DNA of 64,000 nucleotides, from positions 434,001-498,000 of the forward strand of contig BRON01000007.1 of NCBI GenBank assembly GCA_024345305.1. Reading direction: 5' to 3'. Shown here piece after piece: positions 25,021-36,329 of this stretch. The stretch comes from Mrakia gelida (Eukaryota > Basidiomycota > Tremellomycetes > Cystofilobasidiales > Mrakiaceae). The first letter of the stretch is position 1; the number at the start of each line of letters is the position of its first letter. Under the pieces are notes generated by a model. It did not search any database. It was not told the DNA's origin and was given only the letters and a program-made list of their open reading frames with translations. Made by a program: the position numbers and the translations under genes.

Positions 25021-26383
25021 ATGGTGAGCTTCACTCCCTTCTTCCTCCCTCCACCCCCGCCCGAAGCTCGAGCTGATCATATCTCTACTTTCTCTTCCTC
25101 TCTCAGGTCCGATACGCTTCCGCCCCCCTTGCCGCCAACCCCGAGAAGTGTTCGTTCAGCTCTCCCCATCCCATCCCATCCAACCTCAACGCCCAAACGC
25201 TCGTCGACCAACCAGCTCGTCTGACTCGTCTCCCTCCCCATCCACCTCTTCCCCTCCTACAGCCGCCAAGTCTCGAGGAGAGTACTTGAGGACTCACTTC
25301 AAGAACATGCGAGAGGTTGGAGCTGCCCTTACCGGTACGTCTTTGGCGAACGGAACGAAAGGGAAGGGAGGAAGGAGCGAGACGAAGCTGACCTTTGAAC
25401 CCTTTTTCGACACCCTCCCCTCGCTTCATTCTTGGACTTCTTCAGGCATGAAGCTCACCAAGGCTTACACCTACCTCGCCGACGTTCAGGAGCACAAGCA
25501 GGTTATTCCTTTCCGACGATACGCCGGAGGTATCGGACGAGCTGGCCAGGCTAAGCAGTTCGGAACCACCAAGGGTCAGTCCTCGTCTCCCTCTCTCGAA
25601 CCCACCATCCTCTACGCGTCTCTTCTCGTGCGAGTCAACACCTCTGCGCGTAGAGCTCATACTGACGTCTTCGTTTCCGCTCTTCGTTCTCCTCGTTCTC
25701 GTGCTGGTTGGATTCGAACAGGACGATGGCCCGAGAAGTCGGTTCGATTCATCCTCCGACTCCTCAAGAACGCCGAGTCCAACGCTGAGGCTAAGGACAT
25801 CGCCGTTGAGGACTTGATCATCAAGAACATCTGTGTGCAGCAGGCTCCCGTACGTCCTTCGAGGCTTCGGGCTGGATTTCGAGGTGGAGGAGCCAGTCGC
25901 GTTCAAAGCTCGCGAGCTGACCTTGACCTTCCTTCCTTCCCCTTCGTCTTCTTCTTCAGAAAACCCACCGAAGGACTTTCCGAGCTCACGGTTAGTCTCC
26001 TTTCATCAACATGCGACCTCTCTCTTTGAACGCGTCGCTGACCTCTTCCTTCCTTCCTCTCTTCTCTCTCCAGGACGAATCAACGTTCGTTGCACCTCTC
26101 GCTCTCGATCCCTCCCTTCCCTCTCCCCTTCTCGCCTTACTGACTTTCCTTCTGCCTCTCTCCCATCCTTCAGCCTTACAAGGGACACCCTAGTGAGCCC
26201 ACCCTCCCAACCCACTCACCCCTCCTTTTCGAACCCGTTCACTGACTCTCGTTCCCCTTTCTTCTGCCTCGTTCAGCCCACATCGAGGTTATCCTCTCCA
26301 CTTCCGACGTCGAGGTCCCCAAGGCCAAGGGAGTTTCCACCAGCAGGAAGGAGGCGAAGACCATCTCGGCTATCGAGGCTTAA
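25021..26383 (+). CDS. RPL17: 60S ribosomal protein L17 (uL22)
   Basis: A structural protein of the large ribosomal subunit lining the exit tunnel. Splicing gives M-VRYASAPLAANPEK, then SAKSRGEYLRTHFKNMREVG, MKLTKAYTYLADVQEHKQV, IPFRRYAGGIGRAGQAKQFG, RWPEKSVRFILRLLKNAES and KTHRRTFRAHGRINPYKG, closely matching eukaryotic L17 throughout. The ATG at 25021 is followed at once by a GTGAG donor, so the initiator codon is split from the rest by intron 1. Intron 2 uses a GTTCGT donor at 25150 and its phase is fixed by the NPEK-S-AKSRG join. Several further short introns occur. Stop TAA at 26381-26383. Identification is certain. Confidence 0.96.
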
Positions 26384-26711
26384 GTTTGTGTGTGTTAAAC
26401 CATGATCTTGGACTTTCGGCAGTTGGGTTGAAGGAGAAAGGGAGGGGTGCGAGAAGAAAGGTCGCGGCTCGAGAGAGATCGATTTTTTATGATCCATGCG
26501 GCTTGTTTCACGCGACCGTTTCGACAACGAGAACATATACACGAAGGGGAGGGATCTGAGAGCGAGATCGAGAGATCAAGAAGTCTATAGAAAGACAAAG
26601 AACGAGAAAGAAGGAAGGAAGGCCCGACGACGTCAATCGAGCTTCGAATTTCGTCTCGAGTCGCTGCAACCCACCACTCCCTTCCCCCTTCAACCCTTCT
26701 ACTACTAAAAC

Positions 26712-29391
26712 ATGGCTCCCAAAGCACTTGACCCGTTCGTCCTACCCCTTTCCCCTCCATCACCGTTCTTGAGCTGATTCCAAGTCTTCTGTTGGTGCAG
26801 CTTCTTCCCCTCGATCGGTTCTCTGGCCGCGAACGCAGACGCTCGAGCTGAGCAGGAAGGGGACGATTCTGCGATGTTTGAGGACGAGGAGAGGGAGGTT
26901 CAGGAGGTGGAAAGTTTGTGTATGAGGTGTCATGAGCAGGTTAGTAACCAAGGCGTGCGAGCGAGCGAGCGAGGGCGATGAGGGGAGGAGGGAAGGTGAA
27001 GAGTGACCAAGCGAAGAGGAGAGAGCTCACCTTTTTCCTTCTTCGACTTCGTTTTGGACCAGGGAATCACTCGACTGCTGCTCACGAGTATTCCTTTCTT
27101 CCGAGAGGTTGTTGTGATGAGTTTCCGGTGTGAGCACTGTGGGGAGAACAACACAGAGATTCAGAGCGCTGGGATGATTCAAGGTAAGTGAATCGAGTCC
27201 TTCCTTCGTTCGATGGCCTTCGAGCGACGAGCTCACCTCCTTCCTTCCCTCTTCTTTTTGCCTCCGCCCCTCCCCTACCATCTCCCCGCCATCACCCTCC
27301 TTCTCCCCCCTTCCTCACGCACTCATCCTCCACACAACCGTCTACTAGAACGAGGCTCGATCTACACCGCCCACATCCGAACCCGAGCCGACTTCGACCG
27401 TCAAATCGTCAAGTCCCCTACCTGCACCATCACCATCCCAGAATTCCAACTCACCATCCCTCCCAATAGAGGTCAACTCACCAACGTAGAAGGAATCGTA
27501 CGAGACACCATGCGAGACCTCGCTCTCGACCAGCCACTGAGGAAGATCATGGAGCCTGAGAACTTCGAGAAGATCGGAGCGTTGGTCGAGAGGTTGAGGG
27601 AGGTTTTGGGGGATGAGAATGTTGAGGAGGGGGAGATGACTTGGGAGGGTGGGGGGAGGGAGACGGGGGAGAAGGGAGCTGGAGAGGAAGGGGAGAGGGA
27701 GGAGAGGGAGGATCCTTCGAAGAAGAGGAAGACGACCGACGAGAAGGAGAAGTTCGAACCTTTCCCTGAAGATCACAAACCCACTCCCACCTCCTCAACC
27801 ATCACGCCTGCCGTCGCAGAAGTCGAAAAACCCTTCATTCCCTTCACCATCACCCTCGACGACCCGGCGGGAAACTCCTTCCTCCAGTTCATCGACTCCA
27901 TCTCCGACCCGAAATGGACCCTCCGAACCTACCTTCGAACCCGCGAACAGGACGAGTCCCTCGGGATGATGGCTGCCTCCGGACCTGGAGCGAGGACTGG
28001 AGATGATGTTGTTGCTGGGGAGAGGACGACGGCAGATGTGGATGGGGAGGAGGAGGAGTACGTGGATAAGGGGGAGGGGCAGTTTGAGAACGAGGAGGTT
28101 TACAGCTTCCCAGGGCATTGCTCGAGCTGTGGAGGGAGCTTGGATACGTTGATGAAGAAGGTTAATATTCCGTATTTCCAGGTAAGTCCAACTCCTTCTC
28201 CTTTCTCTCCTACCTCACTCAGAGCGAAACGACGTCGAGGTCGACGCGTCGATTTTCGACTTCGCGCGCGCGTCTCGTTCCATCGTCTCTCGACCTGACT
28301 CTTGTCGCCGCTTATTTCGTCGTGCCTCAGGACATCATCATCATGTCCACGAACTGTCAATCGTGCGGCTACAAGGACAACGAAGTCAAGTCCGGAGGAG
28401 CCGTCTCAGCGGAGGGGAAGAAGATCACCCTCAAGGTCGAGGATGCTGAGGATCTGTCGAGGGATTTGCTTAAGGTGCGCAGCTTTTCCTTTTCGTATTT
28501 TCTTCGCCCCAAGTCGCTCTGCTCCCCACGTTCACTCGCCCGTCGCCAAACCCCGAACTCACCTCCTGCGTTTCGCGTTCGTTTCGTTTTCTCGCCAGTC
28601 CGAAACCTGCGGTCTCGAAATCCCCGAGATCGAACTCCTCCTCCAACCCGGAACGCTCGGAGGTCGATTCACCACTCTCGAAGGAATCCTCACCCAGGTT
28701 TACGAGGAGCTGTCGGACAAGGTGTTCGCGAGTGGAGGAGGGGACTCGACGACGGGAGGAGGAGCGGGAGGGAGCGAACCGATGAGGATGGGTGGGTTTG
28801 AGAAGTTCTTGATGGAGTTGAAGGAGGTGAGTCGATTTCTGAGACGTTGTGGGTTGGTTGCGAGGGGAAGGGAGGACAGGGAGACACGAGACGGAACGAG
28901 CGAAACTGACGCGTTTTCGTTCGTGCCATCGCAGGTCATGACTGCTTCTCGACCTTTCACCTTGATCCTCGATGATCCTCTCGCCAACTCGTACCTTCAG
29001 AACCCTTGTTCGTCCCTCTCTCTCTACCTCGCCTCGCGTCGCCCACCTCACCTTCGAACCCCTGCTCGTCTCACCTCGCCCTCCTCTTCCCGTTCGACTG
29101 ACATCCCTCTTGCTTCGTTGACTCGAAACAGACGCTCCCGATGCCGACCCCAACATGACCATCGAGTTCTACAAGCGAGACTTCGACCAGAACGAGGATC
29201 TCGGGCTGAACGATATGATCGTCGAGGTTCGTCGCTTCCTTCCCTTCACTCCGCTCTTTCTTCCCCTTTCCTTGAGCTGACTCGCTCACTCTCGGTGTGC
29301 TTGCCTGTTCTAGGGATACGAAGGAGAGAAGGAAGCTCAGGACGCCTTCGCCGCTTCGGTCCTCGCTGCTGGAGCCAAGAAGCTGCATTAG
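26712..29391 (+). CDS. ZPR1: Zinc finger protein ZPR1
   Basis: ZPR1 is a conserved eukaryotic factor that binds translation elongation factor eEF1A and acts as its folding chaperone in yeast. The protein has the duplicated architecture of the family: first C4 finger CMRCHEQ...[10 protein letters not shown], with its ZPR1 domain [20 protein letters not shown] and [13 protein letters not shown]; an acidic linker; second C4 finger [10 protein letters not shown]...[10 protein letters not shown], with [20 protein letters not shown]. It closes with [17 protein letters not shown] and the usual GLNDMIVE tail. The start ATG at 26712 opens MAPKALDP; the first intron uses a GTTCGT donor (26735) that restores [12 protein letters not shown]. 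Ends KKLH with TAG at 29389-29391. The length is normal for the family. Confidence 0.95.
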
Positions 29392-30399
29392 GCTTCGTTT
29401 CGCGAGGGAGTTATCTAGATATGGTCGTGGCTCAGTTTTTATTCGATGCTCGCGTTGATTTATGATGGGGAGGGGAAGGAAAGATGTGGACGGAAGGAGG
29501 AGGGGAGCTCGGGCGGACTGACGCGGACGACGCGACTCGCTTTCTTCGGTGAGTCTGTTTGGCCTCGTTCCTTCCGGAGACGTCTTCCTGACTTGAGCAC
29601 TTCTGCTTCTTAATTCAGGCTTGCAGATCACTTCGATGGAATGGACGAACGAACGCCGAGATCTAGAGCTCGGCGAGTCGACACCTTCGCGACCTTGTCT
29701 CGACGCGACACCCTCGTCTCGTGAGCTCTCGTCTTCTTCCTCTTCCTTTGCTGGTGTTGATACCTCCGACCCGAGCTAAGACACTACCAACCTTCCCTTA
29801 TTCACAGGTACCCTCCGCACTTAACTTCTTATCACCGATCAATAAAAGCACTCTAGTTCCAGGCACCGAACTCCTCCCTCGTCCAACCTCCCCTCTCCTA
29901 GCTCTCTTTCACCCCCTGCTCAGGTTCGAAACCATTTCGCCCTTTCTCTTCCCTCTCAACCATCATCATCCTCCCTTCCCTCTTCTTCTTCATTTTCTCC
30001 TCCTAGTCGAGGTTCCAAGAAAACAGAACAGCAACCGACTCGCGACTCAGCAACAGCAACACTTCGAACCCAGTCCTCCCTCCCTCCCTCGTCCTCCTCC
30101 CCTCTTCCCTTCAACCAACCAACGCTCTCAAACCGAACCGGTCCTCTCTCCCTTCGACTTTCCTACCACTCCTCCTTACTCGAGACCACGGCTAGCAGCC
30201 TTCACAAGAACAGCAACACACTCAACTCTTCTCGTGAGTACATGGTCGAAGCGAGACGAGGGAGGGTTCAGAAACTTGTTCCTGACGTTCGACTGACTCT
30301 TCCTTCCTTCTTCCCTCTTCGCACTCTCACCTCATCACCTTCTCTCAACTCCTCTCTTCGACCTCTCCTCTCTCGACAGCTTCTCTCCCCCTTCACCAT
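29392..30399. other. Intergenic region and spliced leader of the next gene
   Basis: This stretch holds the ZPR1 3' UTR and the promoter and 5' leader of the H2C2-domain gene. A GTGAG donor near 30235, a CTGAC branch near 30293 and an acceptor just before 30380 indicate a leader intron ending some 20 nt upstream of the ATG at 30400. No separate gene is visible. Confidence 0.5.
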
Positions 30400-32984
30400 G
30401 GCCAACTTCTACCAGAACGGCGACGACTTCGGCTCCCAGGCGGATCACCTCTCCTTCAACAACCCTCCCCACCACCAACAACAACAACAACACCGTCACT
30501 CCCTCCCCACCTCCAACTCCTACGATGAAGCCCTCGACGCCAAGCAACACCAACACGACTCCTACACCCTCTCCGCCCCTCCTACCTCCACCTCCCACCA
30601 CGGCTCCAACCTCCCCTCCTCCAAACGCCTCTCCACTCCCTCCGACTTCTCCCCTTCCTCCTCCTCCGAGTTCGGACCCGACCTTCTCAACCCCGAGCAC
30701 TTCCCCACCGAGGAAGTCTTCCAAACCATCATCGACGACTACCTCAACAGCCTCTCCGAACGCAAGCGAGAGAAGGCTCTCATCACTCAGGAGATGTACG
30801 ACAACGTCCTCCTCATCTTGCAGGATCCGAGGAACACGAGCACTTCGACGGCTCAGTTCAGGTTCTGGGCGAAAAAGATGTTTGCGATCTTGGAGTACAA
30901 GGGGGAGTTTGTGGTGACGCATGATAAGAGGCCGGTGGCGGTGAAGGAGCAGATCTACGATGTGTTGGTTTATTGTCATGGGCAGGCGTCCCATGGAGGG
31001 AGGGATAAGACGAGTTCGATGGTGAGTTTCCTCTTCCCCCCCCCTCCCCTCTTCTTCCTCTTCTTCGACCAAATCACCTTTCGAGGCTTCGAGCTGACTC
31101 TCCTTCGGTGCTTTCGTTTGGGGTCGCTGACAGACGAGGGAGTACTACAGTTGGGTTCCGAAGCAGCTCGTCGCCGAGTTCGTCAAGAGATGCCCGACTT
31201 GTCTCTCGAACCGACAGAAGCACCCCAACTTCTTCGGTGAGGGTCATGCTCCTATCGTCGTTCCGTGAGTCGTCCCTTCTTCTCGTTTGGCTTTCGAGGG
31301 AGTGGTGGGGATCGTAGGTGCTCGACGAGGGGAGGGGAAACGAACGAAGGACGCTACGACTTCGTCGCGATTTCTCTTCGTCTCGTCTCTCTCGCCTCCC
31401 TTGTTTTCCTCCTCCGACTCTTCGACGCTGACCTTATCCCTCTCTTCTCTTCTCTCTTCATCCAGTCGAGAGTCCCGAAACCCCACTCGATCGGATCCCG
31501 CTCCTCCTGGAGTTCCTCAAACCGTCACCCTCACCGACGCTCGCGACGCGCTCAAGACTGGAGTCCTTCCCAAGGCGACTGGCTTCTTCACTCGACACGA
31601 CGAGGACGACTACGCCTACCCTGGAGCCAAGAGGAAAGGATCGTCGTCGAAGACTTCGTCGTCGAACGGGCTCAAGGTCAACAAGAACGTCCGTCGTCCT
31701 GGACAGCCAACGAGGAGACACTCCTCCGCCGAGGGAGCCAACGAGGAGACACACTACGACGAGCTCGAGCAGCATCAACTTCAGCTCCAGAAGCAGCGAC
31801 AACACGATCGAAACTTCCTTCCCTCGGATCTCGACTACATCCCTCCCTCGTCGGTCTCCATGCTCGCCGTCGACTCGAACGGAAACCCCATCGCTCGACC
31901 CACCTCCTCGACCTCGACTCTCGATTCCCCAGCTCTCAACACTCCCTCCTACGGAATGTACCCTCTCCCAGGATCGACTCCCTTCCTCGTCCTCCCCGAC
32001 GGTCATCAGCAGCGACTCTCCGTCCCCGAGCTCTACGGCCAGCAGCAGAGCTGCAACGACTTCGGACTCGGCCTCGTTCGACGAGGAAGCACTGGAGGGA
32101 TGATGGGAGCTGGAGAGGGAGAGCTCTCGCAGATGGACGTCGCGGATTTGATGCGAGCTCATCAGCAGGCGACGGCGGGAGGATACTTCGGCAGTGGAGT
32201 CGGGGGAGGATCTCAGCAGCACCAGCAGCAGCATCACAACGGATTCAACAACTCCTTCTCCAACGAGGATCCCTACGCTCAAGCCTTCCCCTCGCCTTCG
32301 TCGACCAACAATGACTCGTCCGTCCCAACCTTCACCGAACCCTTCCCCTCCTCCTCCTCGAACGGAGACGTCGCCTCCTCCACCCTCCACCGAGCTCACC
32401 GGACCCCTCCTCTCAACCCCAACAACGGAACTCAGTTCCAGCAGTACCGATCGATGATGCTTCTCGACTCGGCCGGTCTCGACTCGGCAGGAGGTCTCCT
32501 CTCGGCTCAACAGCTTCACCACCAGCAACGACCTTACCTCTACTCCCCCGCCGGTCTCTCCCCAACCAACAACAATCCCAACACCGGCTCCCTCGCCCTC
32601 CCTCTCCACAGCGGTCGACCCTCGTCAGCCTACTCGAACGCGTCGTCGGGAGGAGGATCCGCAGACGGGTTCGGAGGAGCTCCCTCCCCTGCTCTCTCTC
32701 AACCTGGAAGCGCCGTCTTTAGGACCCTCGGAAACCAAGTCGAGCAGCTCCACTTCCCTCAGGATCAGCAGAGCGGAACCGCTGGAGGACAGATGCAGTT
32801 CGCGTTCTCCGTCGACGGAGGAGTCGAGAGCGGGAACGTCGTTGGAGGACAGTCGATGGGTCTGAACGACTCGGGAGTCTCGTGGGGAGGAAGAGCCGAT
32901 GGAGAGTTCGAGTACGATGTGCAGTACGAGGTTGAGGGTGGGAAGGGAGGAGAGCAGCAGCAGGTCGAGGCCGTGGCGGCTTGA
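30400..32984 (+). CDS. Q/S/P-rich protein with an orphan integrase-type H2C2 zinc-binding domain
   Basis: I do not recognise an orthologue. The N-terminus (MANFYQNGDDFGSQ) leads through a histidine/glutamine and serine/proline-rich stretch into a folded region, TEEVFQTIIDDYLNSLSERK and AQFRFWAKKMFAILEYKGEF. Next comes an H-x4-H...C-x2-C motif, YCHGQASHGGRDKT then TREYYSWVPKQL and VKRCPTCLSNRQKH (residues about 190-240), which is the arrangement of retroelement integrase zinc-binding domains. No catalytic D,D-35-E core follows. The rest is glutamine-, serine- and glycine-rich with no recognisable domain, resembling an activation region. Two introns (after KTSSM and after APIVVP) are in normal positions for a host gene. 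I infer a domesticated domain in a nuclear regulator; function unproven. Stop TGA at 32982-32984. Confidence 0.75.
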
Positions 32985-33658
32985 TTCGTCTTTCATCTTT
33001 CGTTTTCTTTCTCTCCTTCTCTTTCTCTCTCTCGCGCAGTTTCTCTTGTCCATATATTCTTTCGCTAGTCCATCTTCCCACTCCATCTCCATCTCCTCTT
33101 CTTCTCCACCCACCTTCTAATTTCTTCGCTTCGATGCTCGGTCATCGTTCTCGTTTCTCCTCGCTCGTCCTTTTGCTTTCTCGTTCTCGCTCCCGCTTCG
33201 TTTCGTACTTTCTCACACGCGTCAAACCCACAACCACTCTCTCTTAGTACTCGCTCTACTATACCCCCCCCCCCCCTCCTCTTGCTTCTACCGCTTCGCT
33301 TTTGCGTCCCTCTCTCTCGCTTCGTTCGTTCTTTTAGTTTTGTTTTGCTTTTCGTTCTCGCTCTTCGTTTCGCTCTTGCTCGTGCTTCTTTCCCACTGTC
33401 CATATGCTTTACCCACTTGCCTACTTGCTTTGCCGATAGCGATGCTTGCGTTGCTGTCCATCGTCTTGAGACGCGCGAGAGAAAGGGAGCGGGAGGAAAC
33501 GACGACGCGTCAAGACGAGCGTCGTCTCGTCCTCTTCAGCTTTCTTAGCTTCTGCACTTCTCCCTCGAGTGCTCGAGACCTTTTCGTTCGAGCAAGGAAG
33601 TTTTAGAGGAGAGTTGAATCTCCTTTATCATCTCCATCCTCGCTCTCAAAAACTACTG
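32985..33658. other. Convergent 3' intergenic region with C13 run
   Basis: Pyrimidine-rich 3' flank of the H2C2-domain gene meeting the 3' end of the unidentified minus-strand gene. A homopolymer of 13 C residues lies at 33264-33276. No gene is seen. Confidence 0.6.
33264..33276. repeat. C13 homopolymer
   Basis: Thirteen consecutive C residues in the 3' flank of the H2C2-domain gene. A likely site of length variation or sequencing error. Confidence 0.9.
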
Positions 33659-36240
33659 CTAAGGAAACGACCCTCTCGTTCCTTCCCCTCGGACCCAACC
33701 CAGCCCCAGCACGGCAACCTCCTCCGTATCGAGAGAGATGTAATGAACGACCTTGACGGACGTGAAGGAGTCTGCGAAAAAGTGAACGAGCGAGGGAGTT
33801 CAGTTGCTGTCGAACCGAAACGCGTCGTCGACCTCAGCTCGGACGAAAAGATCGATAACCAAACGAACCTTTCGACTCTGGTAATTGTGTAAGTTGGTGT
33901 AATGTGAGCGTTTTGACGACGATACTGGCCGTGCAGATAGCCTAACGTCGATCACAAAGGGAGGGAGCCAAAGAAAGGTCAAAACGCGTCGCGCAAAGAT
34001 CGAAAGTCGAGACGAAGGAGCCAAAAACGAGGAAGAGGGTGATACGTACCTGTTCACGCTTGATCCCTGAAAGAAGGATCCTGCGAGCCTCACCTGCCTC
34101 TGCGAGCAGGGGAGCGAACCACCGAAACGATCCTGTGAGCGTCTCGTGAAGAGCTCCGGACTGATAATTATTCGTTACGAGACTGTAAGCTTCGAACGGG
34201 GTGACGAGCTGAAGCGGAGGGAGTAGAGAGGTGAAGAAAGTGGGTGGTGAGAAGCAAGGGAAAGCAGATGGACGAAGAGACGAGAGGAGGGTGAAAGGAC
34301 AAACTCGCTGCAAAACTCGTCGAGGAGGTAAATTTCTGATCTGAACGGGGTTTCTCTCTCAGAAGAGATGGAAGATGTATGGAGAGGACCGAAAGGCGAG
34401 CTGGAACGTCAGAAGTAGTGGGCGGGAGGAAGAACGAGAGTGAGCTGACGGTCGACCGGGAGAAAAAGGGGTGAAGGAAAAACGAGCTCACACGAAGCAA
34501 ACGAGAGGCAGGAGAGAAGGAGACACTTGCCACCGGAGTGTTGAAACTCGTCTTTCCGTCAGAGGGGGGGCCTCCAGGCAAGAAAGGGTGGTGGCGAGAC
34601 GAAAGACGGAGATGGGACGACGTCGACTCTCGTTCGACCGCGAGAAGGTGAGGACTGTGCAACCCAAATGAGAGAAGGAGAAGGTCAGTGAGAGGTATTC
34701 TGATGAGTGAAGAGAGGATGAGCTTGCCTTCTTGAGAAGAACGGAGGAAAGAGCACCAAGGGAAAGGTGAGATGGTGGCCGTCGAGAGCAGACTCATCAA
34801 TCAAGTCCCTCGCTCGCTTCTGACGAGGTCGAGTCAGCTGAGCTGCGGAGTTTACGTTACGTCGTCGAGGCTCTATCTCTGTATCAGAGAGAGTCAACTC
34901 CCGAGAGCGACTAGGCTGTGTATCGAAGAACAGATGAGCTTGCAAACCCGTTCTGTGCTTCGACGCGTCGGTCGAGTCAACACGACTTTGTCTTCGGACA
35001 GAAGTCACTCGAGCTTCTTCCATCAACACCGTCTCTGAGCCTCGAAGTCTTCTCCTCTCTCTCTCTCTTGCTCGAAACCAAGGTCGTTTTGGGGTGGGAG
35101 AGTTGAATCTCCCTCTCGAAACATCATCTCCATCTCGTCTTCATTTTTCCCGTCCCTCCCCTCCCATTCCAACTCCAACCCAAAATCAACCTCCTGAAAC
35201 GGTCCTCTAGATCTATTCGACCAAGACGAGCCGACTGATCTCCCTCGAAAACTTAATCGAGCGAGACCCATGCCCCCAACGAACCAGATTTAGGCTCGAA
35301 GGAGGTGACTGTCCGACCGACCACGAAACGTGACGGAAGGACGAAGATTCCCTCCTCCTCCGAAACAGGAAGAGGAGGGAGAAAACCCAGCAGTCGGCTT
35401 TGCAGGCGACGGCTGAGTGACGTGACTCCAGAATCTGGAGGGGAGGAGGAGGAGGGGAGGAAGGTTAGCGAGGCGGAGACGAGGACGACGCGCGCGACGA
35501 TGTCGTCGAGTTTTGAGACGACGAACTAAGGCAAGAGAGGGGAGGGCGAAGAGGAGCGTACCTAAGCTGACTCTGAAGTCTATTGACCAAGACCCCGTTT
35601 TTGAGGTTAGCGTTCCCGAAAGGATCCCTTGAGCCTCTCGTCGAACGGATCAAGGCCGGAGGTTTGTTGTTCTGGGGGGAGGATGCTGGAGGAGAGAAGT
35701 GTTCGACGGTCTGTGGAAACACGAGGGCAGGAGAACAGGGTTAGCGAGGTGCGCGAGGGGAAGAGGAGAAGAAGAAGGGAAGGAAAGTGAGAGACGGGAG
35801 ATGACGTGGCGGATCGAGATGAGACGAGAGCGAGACGGACTCACGAAAAGAGAGAAGAGAGAAACGAGGAACCACGAAGCACTGTCCACAGACGAGTCGA
35901 GAACCACTTTCTATCGAGGAGATCAAGCGAGCGAGTAAGGCGAGATCGAGAGGAGGGAGGGACGAGGGAGGAGCGTGCGATGCGGAGGAAGCAGAGAGAC
36001 GACGAGCGAGGAGAAGGTGAGGACTCTGAAGAAGCGAAAGCAGAGAGTCAGCGAGTGGTAGAAGACACGATCGACAAAGAAGAGCGATACTGACCTTCTC
36101 AGCAAGTCGGGAGACCAGAGACCGACTCCAGAGGGGAAGGGAAGGAGAGATGATGGCCGTCAGGAGAAAGGGAGCGTTCGACGTCAGCTGAGTTTCAATT
36201 CGACTGCGAGAGGTTACTACCTTCCTCCCTCCCTCGCAAC
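33659..36240 (-). CDS. Unidentified multi-exon gene (exon structure uncertain upstream)
   Basis: I do not recognise this protein. The 3' exons are clear: an exon giving LVTPFEAYSLVTNNYQSGAL, HETLTGSFRWFAPLLAEAGE and ILLSGIKREQ, joined in phase to AICTASIVVKTLTLHQLTQL and PESK (GTTCGT donor), then DSFTSVKVVHYISLDTEEVA and VLGLGWVRGEGTRGSFP with TAG at 33659-33661. Upstream, exon-sized open segments flanked by donor and CTAAC/CTGAC-AG acceptor signals continue to about 36.2 kb. They include RTGLQAHLFFDTQPSRSREL and a possible hydrophobic segment SASWFLVSLFSLF. Two junctions seem to need GC-AG introns. It may be one membrane-associated protein or two adjacent genes; the 5' half is a sketch. Confidence 0.5.
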
Positions 36241-36329
36241 GAGATTTCCTTCACTCTACGACGAGCACGAAGGAAAACAAAGACAGACGTGACATAAAAC
36301 CCTCTCCTCTCCAGCTCGAACTCGAAAGA

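Noticed and set aside
29923..29933. tRNA B-box-like GGTTCGAAACC
   Set aside because: The flanks do not form a T-arm stem and no A-box or cloverleaf lies at the right distance. No tRNA could be supported anywhere in the window.
31458..32609. 383-codon minus-strand frame opposite the H2C2-domain gene
   Set aside because: It is the shadow of a long low-complexity exon: serine, glycine and valine rich, no splice signals or motif of its own.
30400..32984. Active LTR retrotransposon
   Set aside because: Only the H2C2 zinc-binding module is present. No protease, reverse transcriptase, RNase H, DDE core, LTRs or target-site duplication; the gene has ordinary introns.
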